The translations under genes were made by a program, and so were the position numbers. A stretch of 64,000 bases of DNA. Origin: Oceanobacillus sp. FSL K6-2867. Its GTDB lineage: Bacteria > Bacillota > Bacilli > Bacillales > Amphibacillaceae. Positions 1-10,219 of this stretch are shown here, one piece after another (the first letter of the stretch is position 1; every line of letters begins with the position of its first letter). The notes beneath the pieces are model-generated. The model was not told where the DNA came from, did not search any database, and was given only the letters and a program-made list of their open reading frames with translations. The stretch lies in NCBI RefSeq assembly GCF_037963145.1, contig NZ_CP150144.1, positions 4,030,001-4,094,000 of the forward strand, read 5' to 3'.

Positions 1-43
1 CCTGGAATGACATCCAAAGATTATTTTTATAAAATAACTTTTA

Positions 44-76
44 TGGTAGGGATTTCTTATCCCTATCCATGTTTTT
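44..76 (+). terminator. Terminator of an upstream gene
   Basis: An inverted repeat (arms about 44-53 and 59-69, loop of five) is followed by a short T run at 72-76. It probably ends a gene left of the window. In Bacillus the gene before polC is proS, but nothing of it is visible here. Confidence 0.5.
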
Positions 77-97
77 AAGTTTTTAAGCGATTAGAAG

Positions 98-331
98 GAG
101 GTTGGGACGTATCGAAAGTGTTTCATGTTAAAGACGAACGATGCACAAACTTAGTGTAGAAATATACGTAGACCCCTGCGAGAGGAAAAGCATAGGTGAG
201 ACAACGTAGTTCGATAGAACAAGGGGTCTTACCAGCTGCTATTTGATGCGCGGAGTATATTTTCCGGTGCGAATTATTTACACCAATCATGTTCGGTTTT
301 TACTTCATAAAAATATTTTTGTCCCAGCCTC
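98..331. repeat. Degenerate intergenic repeat with GAGGYTGGGAC ends
   Basis: A roughly 235-base non-coding block is bounded by inverted copies of GAGGTTGGGAC (98-108) and GTCCCAGCCTC (321-331), with one difference between the arms. Inside, around 170-270, lie short blocks (CCCCTGCGAG, GGTGAGAC, TTACCAGCTGC) that resemble a high-copy intergenic repeat I know from Bacillaceae chromosomes. No open frame is convincing. It looks like an eroded copy. Its right end lies close to the possible polC promoter. Confidence 0.5.
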
Positions 332-348
332 TTAATGCATGATAAAAT
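319..348 (+). promoter_or_regulatory. Possible sigma-A promoter of polC
   Basis: TTGTCC (319-324) and TAAAAT (343-348) are separated by 18 bases. The -35 half is part of the right arm of the repeat at 98-331, so the repeat may have supplied it. The match is modest. Confidence 0.3.
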
Positions 349-369
349 AAATAGGTACGTCACGAATTA

Positions 370-398
370 AAACCCTTGTCTTATTTCTGACAAGGGTT
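370..398 (+). terminator. Hairpin in the polC leader
   Basis: AACCCTTGTC and GACAAGGGTT form a 10-bp stem with an 8-base loop about 60 bases before polC. No real T run follows, so it could be a weak terminator, an attenuator or an mRNA 5-prime stabiliser. Confidence 0.45.
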
Positions 399-459
399 TA
401 CATTGTTACTGTAAGTGTATACGACCTATGTAATTGTTTAGCTGAAGGAGGCATAATAA

Positions 460-3400
460 ATGGATATATCGAAAAAAGAGAAAATGAGTTTATTATTGAA
501 GCAGCTGCAATTATCCGATGATTACATAGTAAACTATTTTCAAGATAGCTACCTAGATAAATTAGAAGTCTACAAAAAAACAAAGACTTGGCATTTTTAT
601 ATTTGTGTAGCACGTATTTTGCCAATTGAAGTATATCAAATTTTTACAGTTAAGCTAAGAGAATCGTTCCAGCAGATAGCTAAAGTGGAGCTGACATTGA
701 TTACAAATGAACAAGCTTGTGATAGCAATACGATTACCGGCTACTGGAAGCATTTTGTTACCTCAATGACACAAATATCACCGGCCTATAAAGAGCTTGT
801 ACAAACGCAAACTCCTGAAGTTAACAATAACAAGATTATGTTAACCGCAAGAAATGATGCTGAAGCAACTGCGCTTAAACGAAAATTAGAACCAGAGTTC
901 AAAACATTTTGTTCACGAATTGGTTCACTCTCCTATAGTCTTGATGTTCAAGTAAAAGCGGATGCGATGGATATGCAGAAGTTTAGAGAGCAAAAAGCAC
1001 TTGAAGACCAACAGCTAGTTCAAAAAACCGTACAGGAGAAAGTAAAACGTGACAAGCAAAAAGATACTGAAGATAATGGACCTTTCATGATTGGATATAA
1101 CATTAAAGATGAAGCAATTACGATGGAGCAGATTTTGGAAGAAGAGCGCCGAATTACAGTACAAGGTTATATTTTCTCAGCAGAAGTTCGTGAATTGCGT
1201 TCAGGAAGAAGTCTTTTAATTATTAAGGCAACTGACTATACAGATTCATTACAAATAAAAATGTTCTCTAAAAACGATGAGGACGCAGCAAAATTTGCAG
1301 CTGTTAAGAAAGGGATGTGGGTTAAAGCAAGAGGCAGTATTCAGACAGATATGTATACGAATGAACTTGCAATGATGGCTAATGATATCCATGAAATCAA
1401 AGTAGACGAACGGATGGATAGCGCTCCTGCTGATGAAAAGCGAGTAGAGCTGCATGCACATACAACGATGAGCCAAATGGATTCTGTTATTTCCGCAGAA
1501 GCATTAGTCACACAAGCTGCAAAATGGGGACATCGTGCAGTTGCAATTACTGACCATGCTGGTGTACAGGGATTCCCAGAAGCACATGCGGCAGGAAAGA
1601 AAAATAATATTAAAGTGCTTTATGGGGTTGAAGTGAACCTTGTTGATGATGGTGTGCCGATAGCATACAACGACTCAGATAGAGACTTAGAGAACGATAC
1701 GTTCGTTGTCTTTGATGTTGAAACAACGGGGCTATCAGCTGTATATGATACGATTATTGAACTTGCAGCAGTAAAAATCCATAGAGGTGAAATTGTTGAT
1801 CGTTTTGAGGCATTTGCAAACCCGCACCATCCATTATCGCAAACGACCATTGAATTAACTGGTATCACGGATGATATGGTTAAAGATGCACCAGAAGTCG
1901 AAGATGTTTTAATGAATTTCCATGCTTGGATGGGAGAAGACATACTTGTTGCTCATAATGCAAGCTTTGATATGGGATTCTTAAACCAGGGTCTGAAACG
2001 AATTAATTATGAAAAGGCTGCAAACCCAGTTATGGATACGCTGGAGCTTGCTAGATTCCTGCTGCCCGAATTAAAAAATCATCGATTAAATACACTGTGC
2101 AAGCATTTAGATATTGAACTAACTCAGCATCACCGTGCTATTTATGATGCGGAAGCTACCGGTTACTTACTATGGAAGCTTGTTCAAAAATTATTAGAAA
2201 AAGACATTCGGAATCATAACCAATTAAATAATCATATGGGTGAGGGGAATGCTTACCAGCGTTCTCGCCCATTTCACGCTACGCTTCTAGCTAAGACACA
2301 AGAGGGTCTGAAAAACTTATATAAACTTGTTTCCTATGCACATATTAACTATTTTTACCGAGTACCACGGATACCAAGATCCCTTTTACAAAAATTTCGC
2401 AAAGGGCTTATCGTCGGAACAGCATGTGATAAAGGTGAAGTTTTTGAAACAATGATGCAAAAATCTACGGAGGAAGCAGAAGAGGTAGCTGAGTTTTATG
2501 ATTATATTGAAGTTCAGCCGCCGGCCAATTATGCACATCTCGTGGAAAAAGACCTTGTGCAAAACGAGTCGCAAATTATTGACATTATTAAAAAGCTTGT
2601 TGATCTTGGAAAGAGAATGGACAAACCTGTCGTTGCTACAGGAAATGTACATTATAGGGATGACCATGATAAATTATACCGGCAAATATTGATTGCATCA
2701 CAGGCTGGTAATCCTTTGAACAGACAAACATTACCTGATACACCGTTTCGTACGACAAATGATATGTTAGATTGCTTTAAATTTCTAGGGGAGGAAGTAG
2801 CACGCGAAATTGTTATAACGAATACTAATGCACTTGCAGATGAACTAGAGGATATCTCACCTGTGAAAGATGGTTTATATACACCAACAATCGAAGGTGC
2901 AGAACAGGAAATGCGTGATTTATGTTATACACGAGCCAAGAAAATTTATGGGGACCCTGTGCCACAAATCGTAATCGATCGTCTTGAAAAAGAACTGGAA
3001 AGTATTATAGGTAACGGATTTGCTGTTATTTATCTAATTTCTCACAAGCTTGTTAAAAAGTCATTAGATGATGGTTATCTTGTAGGGTCAAGGGGTTCTG
3101 TAGGTTCTTCCTTTGTTGCAACGATGACAGAAATTACAGAAGTAAATCCTCTGCCACCGCATTATGTATGCGGGGGCTGCCATTACCATGAATTTATTAC
3201 AGATGGCTCTGTTGCGAGTGGTTTTGATTTGCCAGATAAAAACTGCCCGCAATGTGATGCAGCTCTGAAAAAAGATGGACAGGACATCCCATTTGAAACA
3301 TTCCTTGGATTTAAGGGAGATAAAGTTCCGGATATCGACTTAAACTTCTCTGGTGCATATCAACCTCGTGCGCATAACTATACGAAGGAATTATTCGGAG

Positions 3401-4749
3401 TGGATTACGTGTATCGCGCCGGAACGATTGGTACAATTGCTGAAAAAACTGCCTATGGTTACGTAAAAGGCTATGCTTCTGATAAACAATTAGTTTATAA
3501 AAATGCAGAGGTGGACCGTCTTGTCCAAGGGTGCACTGGTGTAAAACGGACTACAGGACAACACCCGGGTGGTATTATTGTTGTACCTGAAGACAAAGAA
3601 ATTTTTGATTTTACACCAATACAGTTCCCAGCAGATGATCGTAACAGTGAATGGCGAACAACACACTTTGATTTCCATTCCATTCATGATAATTTGTTAA
3701 AACTAGATATTCTCGGACACGATGATCCAACAGTTATCCGTATGCTTCAGGATTTAAGTGGCATTGATCCAATGACGATTCCGACAGATGATGATGAAGT
3801 AATGAAAATATTCTCAGGAACAGAGACACTCGGAGTTACACCAGAGCAGATTAATTGTAAGACCGGTACACTTGGAGTTCCGGAATTTGGGACCAAGTTT
3901 GTAAGGCAAATGCTAGAGGACACAAAGCCGAGTACATTTGCGGAGCTGCTAATTATTTCAGGTCTATCGCATGGCACGGATGTATGGTTAGGCAATGCTC
4001 AGGACTTGATAAATGATGGCATATGTGAGTTGCCAGATGTTATTGGGTGTCGAGATGATATTATGGTTTATTTAATGCACAAAGGTTTGGAACCTTCCCT
4101 TGCTTTTAATATTATGGAGTTCGTACGTAAAGGAAAAGGGCTGAAAGACGAATGGATTACAGAAATGAAGAAGCATGGTGTTCCGGACTGGTATATTGAA
4201 TCTTGTAAGAAGATTAAATATATGTTCCCGAAAGCCCATGCAGCTGCATATGTATTGATGGCAGTTCGCATAGCATATTTTAAAGTGCATCACCCTATTC
4301 TGTTCTATGCTGCTTATTTTACGGTACGTGCAGATGATTTTGAATTAGATACAATGATTAAAGGCTCTCAGGCAATTCGGGATCGGATAGATACTATCGT
4401 TGCTAAAGGCAATGATGCTGCACCTAAGGAAAAAAGTTTGCTTACAGTATTGGAAATATCACTTGAAATGTGTGAGCGTGGTTTTTCATTCCAAAAAGTA
4501 GGTCTATACAAGTCAAGCGCAACAGACTTTATTGTAGATGGCAACTCGCTGCTTCCTCCATTTAATGCTGTAGATGGATTAGGAACAAATGCAGCATTGA
4601 ATATAGTAAAAGCACGTGAAGAGGGAGAATTTTTATCAAAAGAAGATTTAAGAGAAAGAAGTAAAATCTCTAAAACTGTATTAGAATATCTTGATAATCA
4701 CGGATGCCTTGAAGGAATGGAAGAAAAAAACCAGCTTTCGTTGTTTTAG
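460..4749 (+). CDS. polC: DNA polymerase III PolC, Gram-positive replicative polymerase
   Basis: Catalytic subunit of the chromosomal replicase, with polymerase and 3-5 proofreading activity in one chain. Its 1429 residues match the usual PolC length (about 1437 in B. subtilis). Visible in order are an OB-fold region near 230-320, the PHP domain starting at about residue 330 (ELHAHTT), the DEDD exonuclease inserted in the PHP domain at about 415 (FDVETTG), a Cys-X2-Cys...Cys-X2-Cys zinc site near 904-931 (CGGC, CPQC), and the polymerase acidic motif PDIDLNF near 957. The start follows a good ribosome site (AAGGAGG). No disruption is seen. Confidence 0.98.
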   Translation: MDISKKEKMSLLLKQLQLSDDYIVNYFQDSYLDKLEVYKKTKTWHFYICVARILPIEVYQIFTVKLRESFQQIAKVELTLITNEQACDSNTITGYWKHFVTSMTQISPAYKELVQTQTPEVNNNKIMLTARNDAEATALKRKLEPEFKTFCSRIGSLSYSLDVQVKADAMDMQKFREQKALEDQQLVQKTVQEKVKRDKQKDTEDNGPFMIGYNIKDEAITMEQILEEERRITVQGYIFSAEVRELRSGRSLLIIKATDYTDSLQIKMFSKNDEDAAKFAAVKKGMWVKARGSIQTDMYTNELAMMANDIHEIKVDERMDSAPADEKRVELHAHTTMSQMDSVISAEALVTQAAKWGHRAVAITDHAGVQGFPEAHAAGKKNNIKVLYGVEVNLVDDGVPIAYNDSDRDLENDTFVVFDVETTGLSAVYDTIIELAAVKIHRGEIVDRFEAFANPHHPLSQTTIELTGITDDMVKDAPEVEDVLMNFHAWMGEDILVAHNASFDMGFLNQGLKRINYEKAANPVMDTLELARFLLPELKNHRLNTLCKHLDIELTQHHRAIYDAEATGYLLWKLVQKLLEKDIRNHNQLNNHMGEGNAYQRSRPFHATLLAKTQEGLKNLYKLVSYAHINYFYRVPRIPRSLLQKFRKGLIVGTACDKGEVFETMMQKSTEEAEEVAEFYDYIEVQPPANYAHLVEKDLVQNESQIIDIIKKLVDLGKRMDKPVVATGNVHYRDDHDKLYRQILIASQAGNPLNRQTLPDTPFRTTNDMLDCFKFLGEEVAREIVITNTNALADELEDISPVKDGLYTPTIEGAEQEMRDLCYTRAKKIYGDPVPQIVIDRLEKELESIIGNGFAVIYLISHKLVKKSLDDGYLVGSRGSVGSSFVATMTEITEVNPLPPHYVCGGCHYHEFITDGSVASGFDLPDKNCPQCDAALKKDGQDIPFETFLGFKGDKVPDIDLNFSGAYQPRAHNYTKELFGVDYVYRAGTIGTIAEKTAYGYVKGYASDKQLVYKNAEVDRLVQGCTGVKRTTGQHPGGIIVVPEDKEIFDFTPIQFPADDRNSEWRTTHFDFHSIHDNLLKLDILGHDDPTVIRMLQDLSGIDPMTIPTDDDEVMKIFSGTETLGVTPEQINCKTGTLGVPEFGTKFVRQMLEDTKPSTFAELLIISGLSHGTDVWLGNAQDLINDGICELPDVIGCRDDIMVYLMHKGLEPSLAFNIMEFVRKGKGLKDEWITEMKKHGVPDWYIESCKKIKYMFPKAHAAAYVLMAVRIAYFKVHHPILFYAAYFTVRADDFELDTMIKGSQAIRDRIDTIVAKGNDAAPKEKSLLTVLEISLEMCERGFSFQKVGLYKSSATDFIVDGNSLLPPFNAVDGLGTNAALNIVKAREEGEFLSKEDLRERSKISKTVLEYLDNHGCLEGMEEKNQLSLF

Positions 4750-4772
4750 CAGTCTAGCCTGCGCTGTTATTC

Positions 4773-4801
4773 TTGCACAAGCTAACACTTTATGCTATAC
4801 T
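4773..4801 (+). promoter_or_regulatory. Sigma-A promoter of the rimP-nusA-infB operon
   Basis: TTGCAC (4773-4778), a 17-base spacer and TATACT (4796-4801) lie just behind polC. The spacing and match are good, and the position suits the head of the rimP operon. Confidence 0.75.
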
Positions 4802-4829
4802 ATTTTTTGGAAAGTAAGGATACGAACGG

Positions 4830-4920
4830 TCTAAAGAGTGGGTGCACACCCACTCTTTCTTCATATCTGATTATCCACCCGTACAATTCCCCTCGCCCCA
4901 ATTTTAGGCAGGGGTTTTAT
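4830..4920 (+). promoter_or_regulatory. rimP leader RNA hairpin
   Basis: The untranslated leader holds a stem of 12 bp (AAAGAGTGGGTG at 4833-4844 with CACCCACTCTTT at 4847-4858), followed by TTC-rich sequence. A conserved structured leader is known before rimP in Firmicutes and is thought to act in attenuation. This stem is in the right place and has the right look, but I did not check it against a covariance model. Confidence 0.45.
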
Positions 4921-5004
4921 ATTGATTTGGATGCGCTCAGATGAAGTTGGAGAAGATAGTTCATAATGAGTAATACAATTGAAGTTAATAAAGGAGGATG
5001 GAAA

Positions 5005-5475
5005 TTGAGCTCCCATGTAATTAAAACAACAGAGGAATTGGTACTTCCAATTGTAGAAGAAAAAAACCTTGAACTCGTCGATATCGAATATGTGAAAGAG
5101 GGTAAAAATTGGTTCCTTCGTGTGTACATCGATAAAGCTGGCGGTATTGATATTGCTGAATGCGGAGAAGTTTCTGAACAATTAAGTGAAAAACTGGATA
5201 AAGCCGACCCGATTAAAGAAGCATATTTCCTGGAAGTTTCCTCGCCTGGAGTGGAACGCCCGCTTAAAACGACAGAAGACTTTGAGAAAAACATCGAAAA
5301 AAATGTATACGTCAAGTTATACGAACCCATTGAAGGGGAAAAACAGTATGAGGGTATTCTAAAAGCTTTCCATGACAATATAGCTACAATTGAATACAAA
5401 GTAAAAACACGTAAAAAACAGGTGGAAATACCATTTGATAAAATAGCCAAAGCACGATTAGCGGTTACATTATAA
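5005..5475 (+). CDS. rimP: Ribosome maturation factor RimP
   Basis: Assists maturation of the 30S subunit. The 156-residue product has the family core: [11 protein letters not shown] near the N-terminus, the [12 protein letters not shown] signature in the middle and a C-terminal SH3-like part with KTRKK. I chose the TTG start because AAAGGAGG lies seven bases before it and the length then equals that of relatives. An in-frame ATG at 4966 has no such site. It is the first gene of the operon that continues with nusA, ylxR, ylxQ, infB, ylxP and rbfA. Confidence 0.95.
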   Translation: MSSHVIKTTEELVLPIVEEKNLELVDIEYVKEGKNWFLRVYIDKAGGIDIAECGEVSEQLSEKLDKADPIKEAYFLEVSSPGVERPLKTTEDFEKNIEKNVYVKLYEPIEGEKQYEGILKAFHDNIATIEYKVKTRKKQVEIPFDKIAKARLAVTL

Positions 5476-5552
5476 TAAGCGTTAAATAATCTGGCAGATA
5501 AGAAAGTATAAACTTTTTATGCTGCATAAGTGCAACTAAGGCACTCGCCTAG

Positions 5553-5572
5553 CTTGGCGAACGCCAAGTTTT
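5553..5572 (+). terminator. First hairpin between rimP and nusA
   Basis: CTTGGCG and CGCCAAG (5553-5559 and 5562-5568) form a tight stem followed by TTTTCT. It looks like a weak intrinsic terminator inside the operon. The surrounding sequence (TAAGTGCAACTAAGGC) resembles an intergenic repeat seen in related genera, which is a recollection and not a search. Confidence 0.45.
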
Positions 5573-5613
5573 CTATTAAGGAAATCAGTTACGTACGAAG
5601 GCTTTCGTTATAA

Positions 5614-5637
5614 AATTTGGTAACGACCAAGTTTTTT
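5614..5637 (+). terminator. Second hairpin between rimP and nusA
   Basis: AATTTGGT and ACCAAGTT pair around an AACG loop (5614-5632 region) and six Ts follow. This is terminator-like and ends about 25 bases before the nusA start. With the hairpin at 5553 it would reduce read-through from rimP or act as a NusA feedback point. Confidence 0.45.
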
Positions 5638-5662
5638 ACTAATTTAAAAGGGGGAAAAACTG

Positions 5663-6763
5663 GTGAGCAATCAGTTGTTTGATGCGATTGATAATTTAGC
5701 AAAGGAAAAAGGAATTGAAAAGGAAATTTTAATGGAAGCATTGGAAGCCGCTTTGATTTCTGCCTATAAGAAAAACTTTAAATCTGCTACAAATGTTCGA
5801 GTTGAACTTAATGAAGCATCAGGTAAAATGAGTGTTTTTGCTAGAAAAACAGTCGTAGAAGAAGTCGAAGATACACAACTTGAAATCTCGGTTGATGAAG
5901 CAAGAAAGATTGATCCTAATTATGAAGCTGAAGATATTATTGAGGTTGAAGTAACACCGAAGGATTTTGGTCGCATTGCAGCACAAGCGGCAAAACAAGT
6001 TGTTACACAGCGAGTCAGGGAAGCAGAACGAGGGGTTATTTTCTCTGAATATATTGACCGTGAAGAAGATGTTATGACGGGAATCATTCAACGAAAAGAC
6101 TCACGGTTTGTCTATGTTAACCTTGGCAAAATTGAAGCAAAGCTGGCTGAGGCTGAACAAATGCCAACAGAAGAATATCATGTACATGATCGCTTAAAAG
6201 TATTTGTAACGAAAGTGGAGAATACGAGCAAAGGACCACAAATTTATATTTCAAGATCACATCCTGGACTTTTAACACGCTTATTTGAAATGGAAGTGCC
6301 TGAAATATTTGATGGAACAGTGGAAGTCAAATCGGTTGCGAGAGAAGCCGGTGACCGTTCTAAAATCTCCGTATACGCACAAGATCCAGAAGTAGATCCA
6401 GTTGGTTCCTGTGTAGGTCAGCGAGGCCAGCGTGTGCAAGCAATCGTTGATGAATTAAAAGGAGAAAAAATTGATATTGTTGAGTGGTCAGAAGATCCAG
6501 TTGTTTATGTTTCGAATGCACTGAGTCCTTCTAAAGTTATAGAAGTATTAGTTAATGAAGAAGAAAAGGCTACAACTGTAATTGTTCCAGATTATCAATT
6601 ATCCCTTGCAATTGGAAAACGAGGTCAGAATGCAAGGCTTGCTGCTAAGCTGACAGGCTGGAAAATTGATATTAAAAGTGAAACAGAAGCAAGAGAAGAG
6701 GGTCTATTAAAAACGGAACCACAAGATTCCTATTCTGACAATAATGAGGATCTTTTTGAATAA
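5663..6763 (+). CDS. nusA: Transcription termination/antitermination factor NusA
   Basis: RNA polymerase-binding elongation factor controlling pausing and termination. At 366 residues it is the short Gram-positive form without the C-terminal acidic repeats of the enterobacterial protein. An N-terminal polymerase-binding domain (1-125), an S1 domain (about 130-200, starting EDVMTGIIQRKD) and two KH domains (including DPVGSCVGQRGQRVQ and LAIGKRGQNARLA) are visible. The start is GTG behind AAAAGGGGG. It lies 187 bases after rimP with two hairpins between, and 13 bases before ylxR. Confidence 0.97.
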   Translation: MSNQLFDAIDNLAKEKGIEKEILMEALEAALISAYKKNFKSATNVRVELNEASGKMSVFARKTVVEEVEDTQLEISVDEARKIDPNYEAEDIIEVEVTPKDFGRIAAQAAKQVVTQRVREAERGVIFSEYIDREEDVMTGIIQRKDSRFVYVNLGKIEAKLAEAEQMPTEEYHVHDRLKVFVTKVENTSKGPQIYISRSHPGLLTRLFEMEVPEIFDGTVEVKSVAREAGDRSKISVYAQDPEVDPVGSCVGQRGQRVQAIVDELKGEKIDIVEWSEDPVVYVSNALSPSKVIEVLVNEEEKATTVIVPDYQLSLAIGKRGQNARLAAKLTGWKIDIKSETEAREEGLLKTEPQDSYSDNNEDLFE

Positions 6764-6776
6764 GGGGGACTCATAA

Positions 6777-7058
6777 ATGGTGAAAAAGAGAAAAGTACCT
6801 GAAAGAAAATGTGTTGTAACAAATGAAATGAAGCCAAAAAAGGATCTTATTCGAATCGTTCGAAACAAAGAAGGAGAGGTCTTTGTGGATCCTAGTGGAA
6901 AGAAAAATGGTCGAGGTGCATACCTTTCGCTTGATTTGGATGTTATTTCAAAAGCAGAGAAATCGAATGTGCTTAGCCGTACCTTAAATGCAGAAGTGGA
7001 TCCGGCTATTTTTGAAGAACTTAAAACTTTGATTAATGGTAAAATCGATGAAAAATAG
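6777..7058 (+). CDS. ylxR: YlxR family RNA-binding protein (RnpM)
   Basis: Small basic protein of 93 residues of the DUF448 family. It has the signature PERKCVVTNEMKPKKDLIRIVR near the N-terminus and the GRGAYLS loop. Relatives bind RNA, and the family has been reported to modulate RNase P. It sits between nusA and ylxQ in the standard order, and its 3-prime end overlaps ylxQ by 11 bases, which suggests translational coupling. Confidence 0.93.
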   Translation: MVKKRKVPERKCVVTNEMKPKKDLIRIVRNKEGEVFVDPSGKKNGRGAYLSLDLDVISKAEKSNVLSRTLNAEVDPAIFEELKTLINGKIDEK

Positions 7059-7347
7059 CTATTTAAATATGATTGGTCTCGCTTACCGTGCTGGAAGATG
7101 CTCACTAGGTGAAGAAACTATTCTCAAGGATATCCGCTCCAATCGAGCAAAGCTGGTTATTATAGCTTCTGATATTGGACCACAGACGAAGAAGAAGCTA
7201 ACAGATAAATGTAACTACTATGAAGTACCTTTTAGAATAGCAGATGATCGTGATACATTATCAGATGCTATTGGAAAGTCCCAAAGAGTAGCGATTGCGA
7301 TCTTAGATTCGGGGTTTGCTACGAAGATAAAATCGTTACTCGGGTAA
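7048..7347 (+). CDS. ylxQ: YlxQ, L7Ae-family RNA-binding protein
   Basis: Predicted K-turn RNA-binding protein of the ribosomal L7Ae/L30e family, 99 residues. The family core is clear ([37 protein letters not shown]). I took the ATG at 7048 because it matches the length of relatives; an in-frame ATG at 7036 would add four residues. It overlaps the end of ylxR. The precise cellular RNA target is unknown. Confidence 0.92.
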   Translation: MKNSYLNMIGLAYRAGRCSLGEETILKDIRSNRAKLVIIASDIGPQTKKKLTDKCNYYEVPFRIADDRDTLSDAIGKSQRVAIAILDSGFATKIKSLLG

Positions 7348-7367
7348 TCAAATTCGGGGGTGAACGT

Positions 7368-9488
7368 ATGAGTAAAATACGTGTATATGAATATGCAAAA
7401 CAAAACAATACATCAAGCAAGGAAATAATTAACTATTTAACAGATTTAAATGTTGAAGTGTCAAATCACATGTCAACAATTTCAGATGATACAGTTCGCA
7501 AATTAGATGAAAAATTCAATGCGAATAAGTCTAAACAGTCAAAGCCAGATATTAAAAAGCCGAGTCAAGGAAATAATCAATCAAAAAAGAATTCCAATCC
7601 ATCGGCTAAGCAAGGGAAAAACCATTCTCAATCAAAAGGCCAGCAGCAAAAAACGAACCCATATAAGAAGAAACAAAAGGGGTCTAGAAAAGGCAATCAG
7701 CCGGTTGTAAACGAACAAAAAGCTGTTAAAGAAACACCATCTAAAATTGTTTACAACGATACATTAACAGTAAGTGAGCTGGCAACTAAATTAAATAAAG
7801 AGCCTGCAGAAATTATTAAAAAATTAATGTTTCTTGGTGTTATGGCAACAAAAAATCAAGATTTAGACGATGATGCAATCGAATTAATCTGTGGCGAATA
7901 TAATGTAGAAGTAGAAAAAGAAATTATTTTAGAAGATACTGATTTCGATAAATATGTCGTTGAAGAAAAAGAAGAAGATTTAATTGAAAGACCAGCCGTT
8001 GTTACGATAATGGGGCACGTTGACCATGGGAAAACAACGACACTTGATTCAATACGCCATACAAAAGTTACTGCGGGCGAAGCGGGTGGAATTACACAGC
8101 ATATCGGAGCATACCAAGTAGCGATTAATAACAAAAAAATTACATTCCTTGATACGCCTGGTCACGCAGCGTTTACAAGCATGCGCTCCCGTGGAGCACA
8201 GGTTACAGATATAGCAATTCTTGTGGTAGCTGCGGATGATGGTGTAATGCCGCAAACTGTCGAAGCAATCAACCATGCAAAAGCAGCTGAAGTACCAATT
8301 ATTGTTGCAGTTAACAAAATTGATAAAGAAGCAGCTAATCCAGATCGCGTGATGCAAGAATTAACAGAATACGAATTGATACCAGAGGATTGGGGCGGAG
8401 ATACGATATTCGTGAATATTTCTGCAAAAAATAATCAAGGTATTGATGATTTGCTAGAGATGATTTTACTCGTTTCAGAAGTTGAAGAGTTAAAAGCGAA
8501 TCCGAAAGCAAATGCCTTTGGTACTGTTATTGATGCACAGTTAGATAAAGGTAGAGGCTCTGTATCCACATTACTTGTTCAAAACGGAACTTTACGTGTT
8601 GGTGATGCCATTGTTGTAGGAAATACGTATGGACGTGTTCGTGCAATGGTTAATGACATTGGTAAGCGCGTGAATGAAGTTGGTCCTTCTACACCAGTTG
8701 AAATTACTGGACTGCATGATGTGCCACAGGCTGGAGATCAATTCCTTGTATTTGACGATGAAAAGAAAGCACGTCAAATTGGAGAAGCGCGCCAGCAACA
8801 ACATCTGGTTGCTAGCCGTGGAGAGCAAACGAAAGTCAGCCTCGATGATTTGTTCGAACAAATCAAGCAAGGTGAAATGAAAGACCTGAATATTATCGTA
8901 AAAGCAGATGTACAAGGATCTGTTGAGGCACTGGCTTCTTCACTACGTAAAATCGAAGTGGAAGGTGTGAAAATTAAAATCATTCATACCGGAGTTGGAG
9001 CGATAACAGAATCTGATATTATTCTTGCGTCCGCATCCAATGCAATTGTGATCGGATTTAACGTTCGACCGGATGTTAATGCGAAAAAAGCAGCAGAATC
9101 TGAAAAAGTAGATATTCGTCTGCATCGTGTGATTTATAGCGCGATTGAAGAAATTGAATCAGCGATGAAAGGATTGCTTGATCCTGAGTTCGAGGAAAAA
9201 GTTATTGGACAGGCAGAAGTCCGTGAAACGTTTAAGGTATCTAAAATTGGTACCATTGCAGGAAGCTACGTTACAGATGGCAAAATCACACGTGATGCCG
9301 GTGTAAGAATAATCCGTAACGGGGTTGTCCTTTATGAAGGAGAACTGCTTGCGTTAAAACGTTTTAAAGACGATGTAAAAGAAGTTGCGCAAAACTATGA
9401 ATGTGGAATAACAATCAAGAATTTCAATGACATTAAAGAAGGCGATATTATTGAAGCTTTCGTTATGCAGGAAATTGAGCGCAAATGA
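7368..9488 (+). CDS. infB: Translation initiation factor IF-2
   Basis: GTPase that places initiator tRNA on the 30S subunit. The 706 residues include an IF2 N-domain (1-50), a Lys/Gln/Ser/Asn-rich low-complexity linker (about 55-120), a second N-domain (about 128-180), and the GTPase with G1 GHVDHGKTT near 215, DTPGH and NKID. Two beta-barrel domains and the C-terminal fMet-tRNA-binding domain complete it. The start follows GGGGGTG, 20 bases behind ylxQ, and ylxP overlaps its stop codon. Confidence 0.98.
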   Translation: MSKIRVYEYAKQNNTSSKEIINYLTDLNVEVSNHMSTISDDTVRKLDEKFNANKSKQSKPDIKKPSQGNNQSKKNSNPSAKQGKNHSQSKGQQQKTNPYKKKQKGSRKGNQPVVNEQKAVKETPSKIVYNDTLTVSELATKLNKEPAEIIKKLMFLGVMATKNQDLDDDAIELICGEYNVEVEKEIILEDTDFDKYVVEEKEEDLIERPAVVTIMGHVDHGKTTTLDSIRHTKVTAGEAGGITQHIGAYQVAINNKKITFLDTPGHAAFTSMRSRGAQVTDIAILVVAADDGVMPQTVEAINHAKAAEVPIIVAVNKIDKEAANPDRVMQELTEYELIPEDWGGDTIFVNISAKNNQGIDDLLEMILLVSEVEELKANPKANAFGTVIDAQLDKGRGSVSTLLVQNGTLRVGDAIVVGNTYGRVRAMVNDIGKRVNEVGPSTPVEITGLHDVPQAGDQFLVFDDEKKARQIGEARQQQHLVASRGEQTKVSLDDLFEQIKQGEMKDLNIIVKADVQGSVEALASSLRKIEVEGVKIKIIHTGVGAITESDIILASASNAIVIGFNVRPDVNAKKAAESEKVDIRLHRVIYSAIEEIESAMKGLLDPEFEEKVIGQAEVRETFKVSKIGTIAGSYVTDGKITRDAGVRIIRNGVVLYEGELLALKRFKDDVKEVAQNYECGITIKNFNDIKEGDIIEAFVMQEIERK

Positions 9489-9763
9489 TTGTCTATGCTG
9501 AAGTAGAATGTATCATGTATGAAGGGCATTCACTAAAGGCTAAACGAACAATTATCAAAAAAATACTTGCGAAGCTGCAGAACAATTTTAATGTTGCTGC
9601 TACAGAATTGGATTACCATGATCTGTGGCAGCGCACAAAAATTGGGATTGTGACAATTTCTACAGAATACGTTCATACAGAAAAGGTAATTCATGCTGCT
9701 CTTGAAATGATTGATGGTTTTACCGAACTCGAACGTACGATTACTAATGTGGAAAGACTTTAA
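9485..9763 (+). CDS. ylxP: YlxP, DUF503 family protein
   Basis: A 92-residue protein of the DUF503 family found between infB and rbfA across Bacilli. It starts with [19 protein letters not shown] and contains the family [12 protein letters not shown] and [14 protein letters not shown] segments. It overlaps the infB stop by four bases (ATGA), typical of coupling. The molecular role is not established; conserved placement points to ribosome assembly or translation. Confidence 0.92.
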   Translation: MIVYAEVECIMYEGHSLKAKRTIIKKILAKLQNNFNVAATELDYHDLWQRTKIGIVTISTEYVHTEKVIHAALEMIDGFTELERTITNVERL

Positions 9764-9787
9764 CACGTTATTCTAGAGGTGAATAAA

Positions 9788-10132
9788 ATGGCTGAATTGA
9801 GAGCAAACAGAATAGCTGAACAAATGAAAAAAGAACTAAGCGATATTCTAGCAAGAAAGATTAAAGACCCAAGAGTTGGTTTTGTTACGGTAACAGATGT
9901 AGAAGTAACTGGTGATCTGCAACAGGCGAAGGCCTTTATCTCTGTACTAGGGGATGAGAAGCAAAAACAGGATACATTACTTGGATTAGCAAAAGCAAAA
10001 GGATTTATCCGTTCTGAAATTGGTAGTCGCATCCGCCTGCGCAAAACTCCGGAACTTACTTTTGAATTTGATGAAGCATTCGAGTATGGAAATCGAATTG
10101 ATTCGATTTTAAAAGACTTAAATAAAGAATAA
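9788..10132 (+). CDS. rbfA: 30S ribosome-binding factor RbfA
   Basis: Late 30S assembly and cold-adaptation factor of 114 residues with a single KH-like fold. Family features are the [17 protein letters not shown] start, [19 protein letters not shown] and [16 protein letters not shown]. The ATG at 9788 behind AGAGGTG gives the usual length; a GTG at 9779 is in frame but part of that ribosome site. A terminator-like hairpin follows, so the rimP operon may partly end here. Confidence 0.95.
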   Translation: MAELRANRIAEQMKKELSDILARKIKDPRVGFVTVTDVEVTGDLQQAKAFISVLGDEKQKQDTLLGLAKAKGFIRSEIGSRIRLRKTPELTFEFDEAFEYGNRIDSILKDLNKE

Positions 10133-10137
10133 TTATC

Positions 10138-10175
10138 AAAATCTGACCTGTCTACGTAGAAACAGGTCAGATTTT
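10138..10175 (+). terminator. Hairpin between rbfA and truB
   Basis: A perfect 14-bp inverted repeat (10138-10151 with 10162-10175) has Ts only within the closing arm (ATTTT). It is a strong stem with a short U tract, so termination may be partial. Confidence 0.55.
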
Positions 10176-10219
10176 CCCATATCCGAATACATACAAAGAA
10201 TTTAGTGGAGGCTAGTGCA

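Noticed and set aside
8774-8983. Minus-strand frames inside infB, polC, mutL and other long genes
   Set aside because: They mirror strong plus-strand genes and have no ribosome sites or family features.
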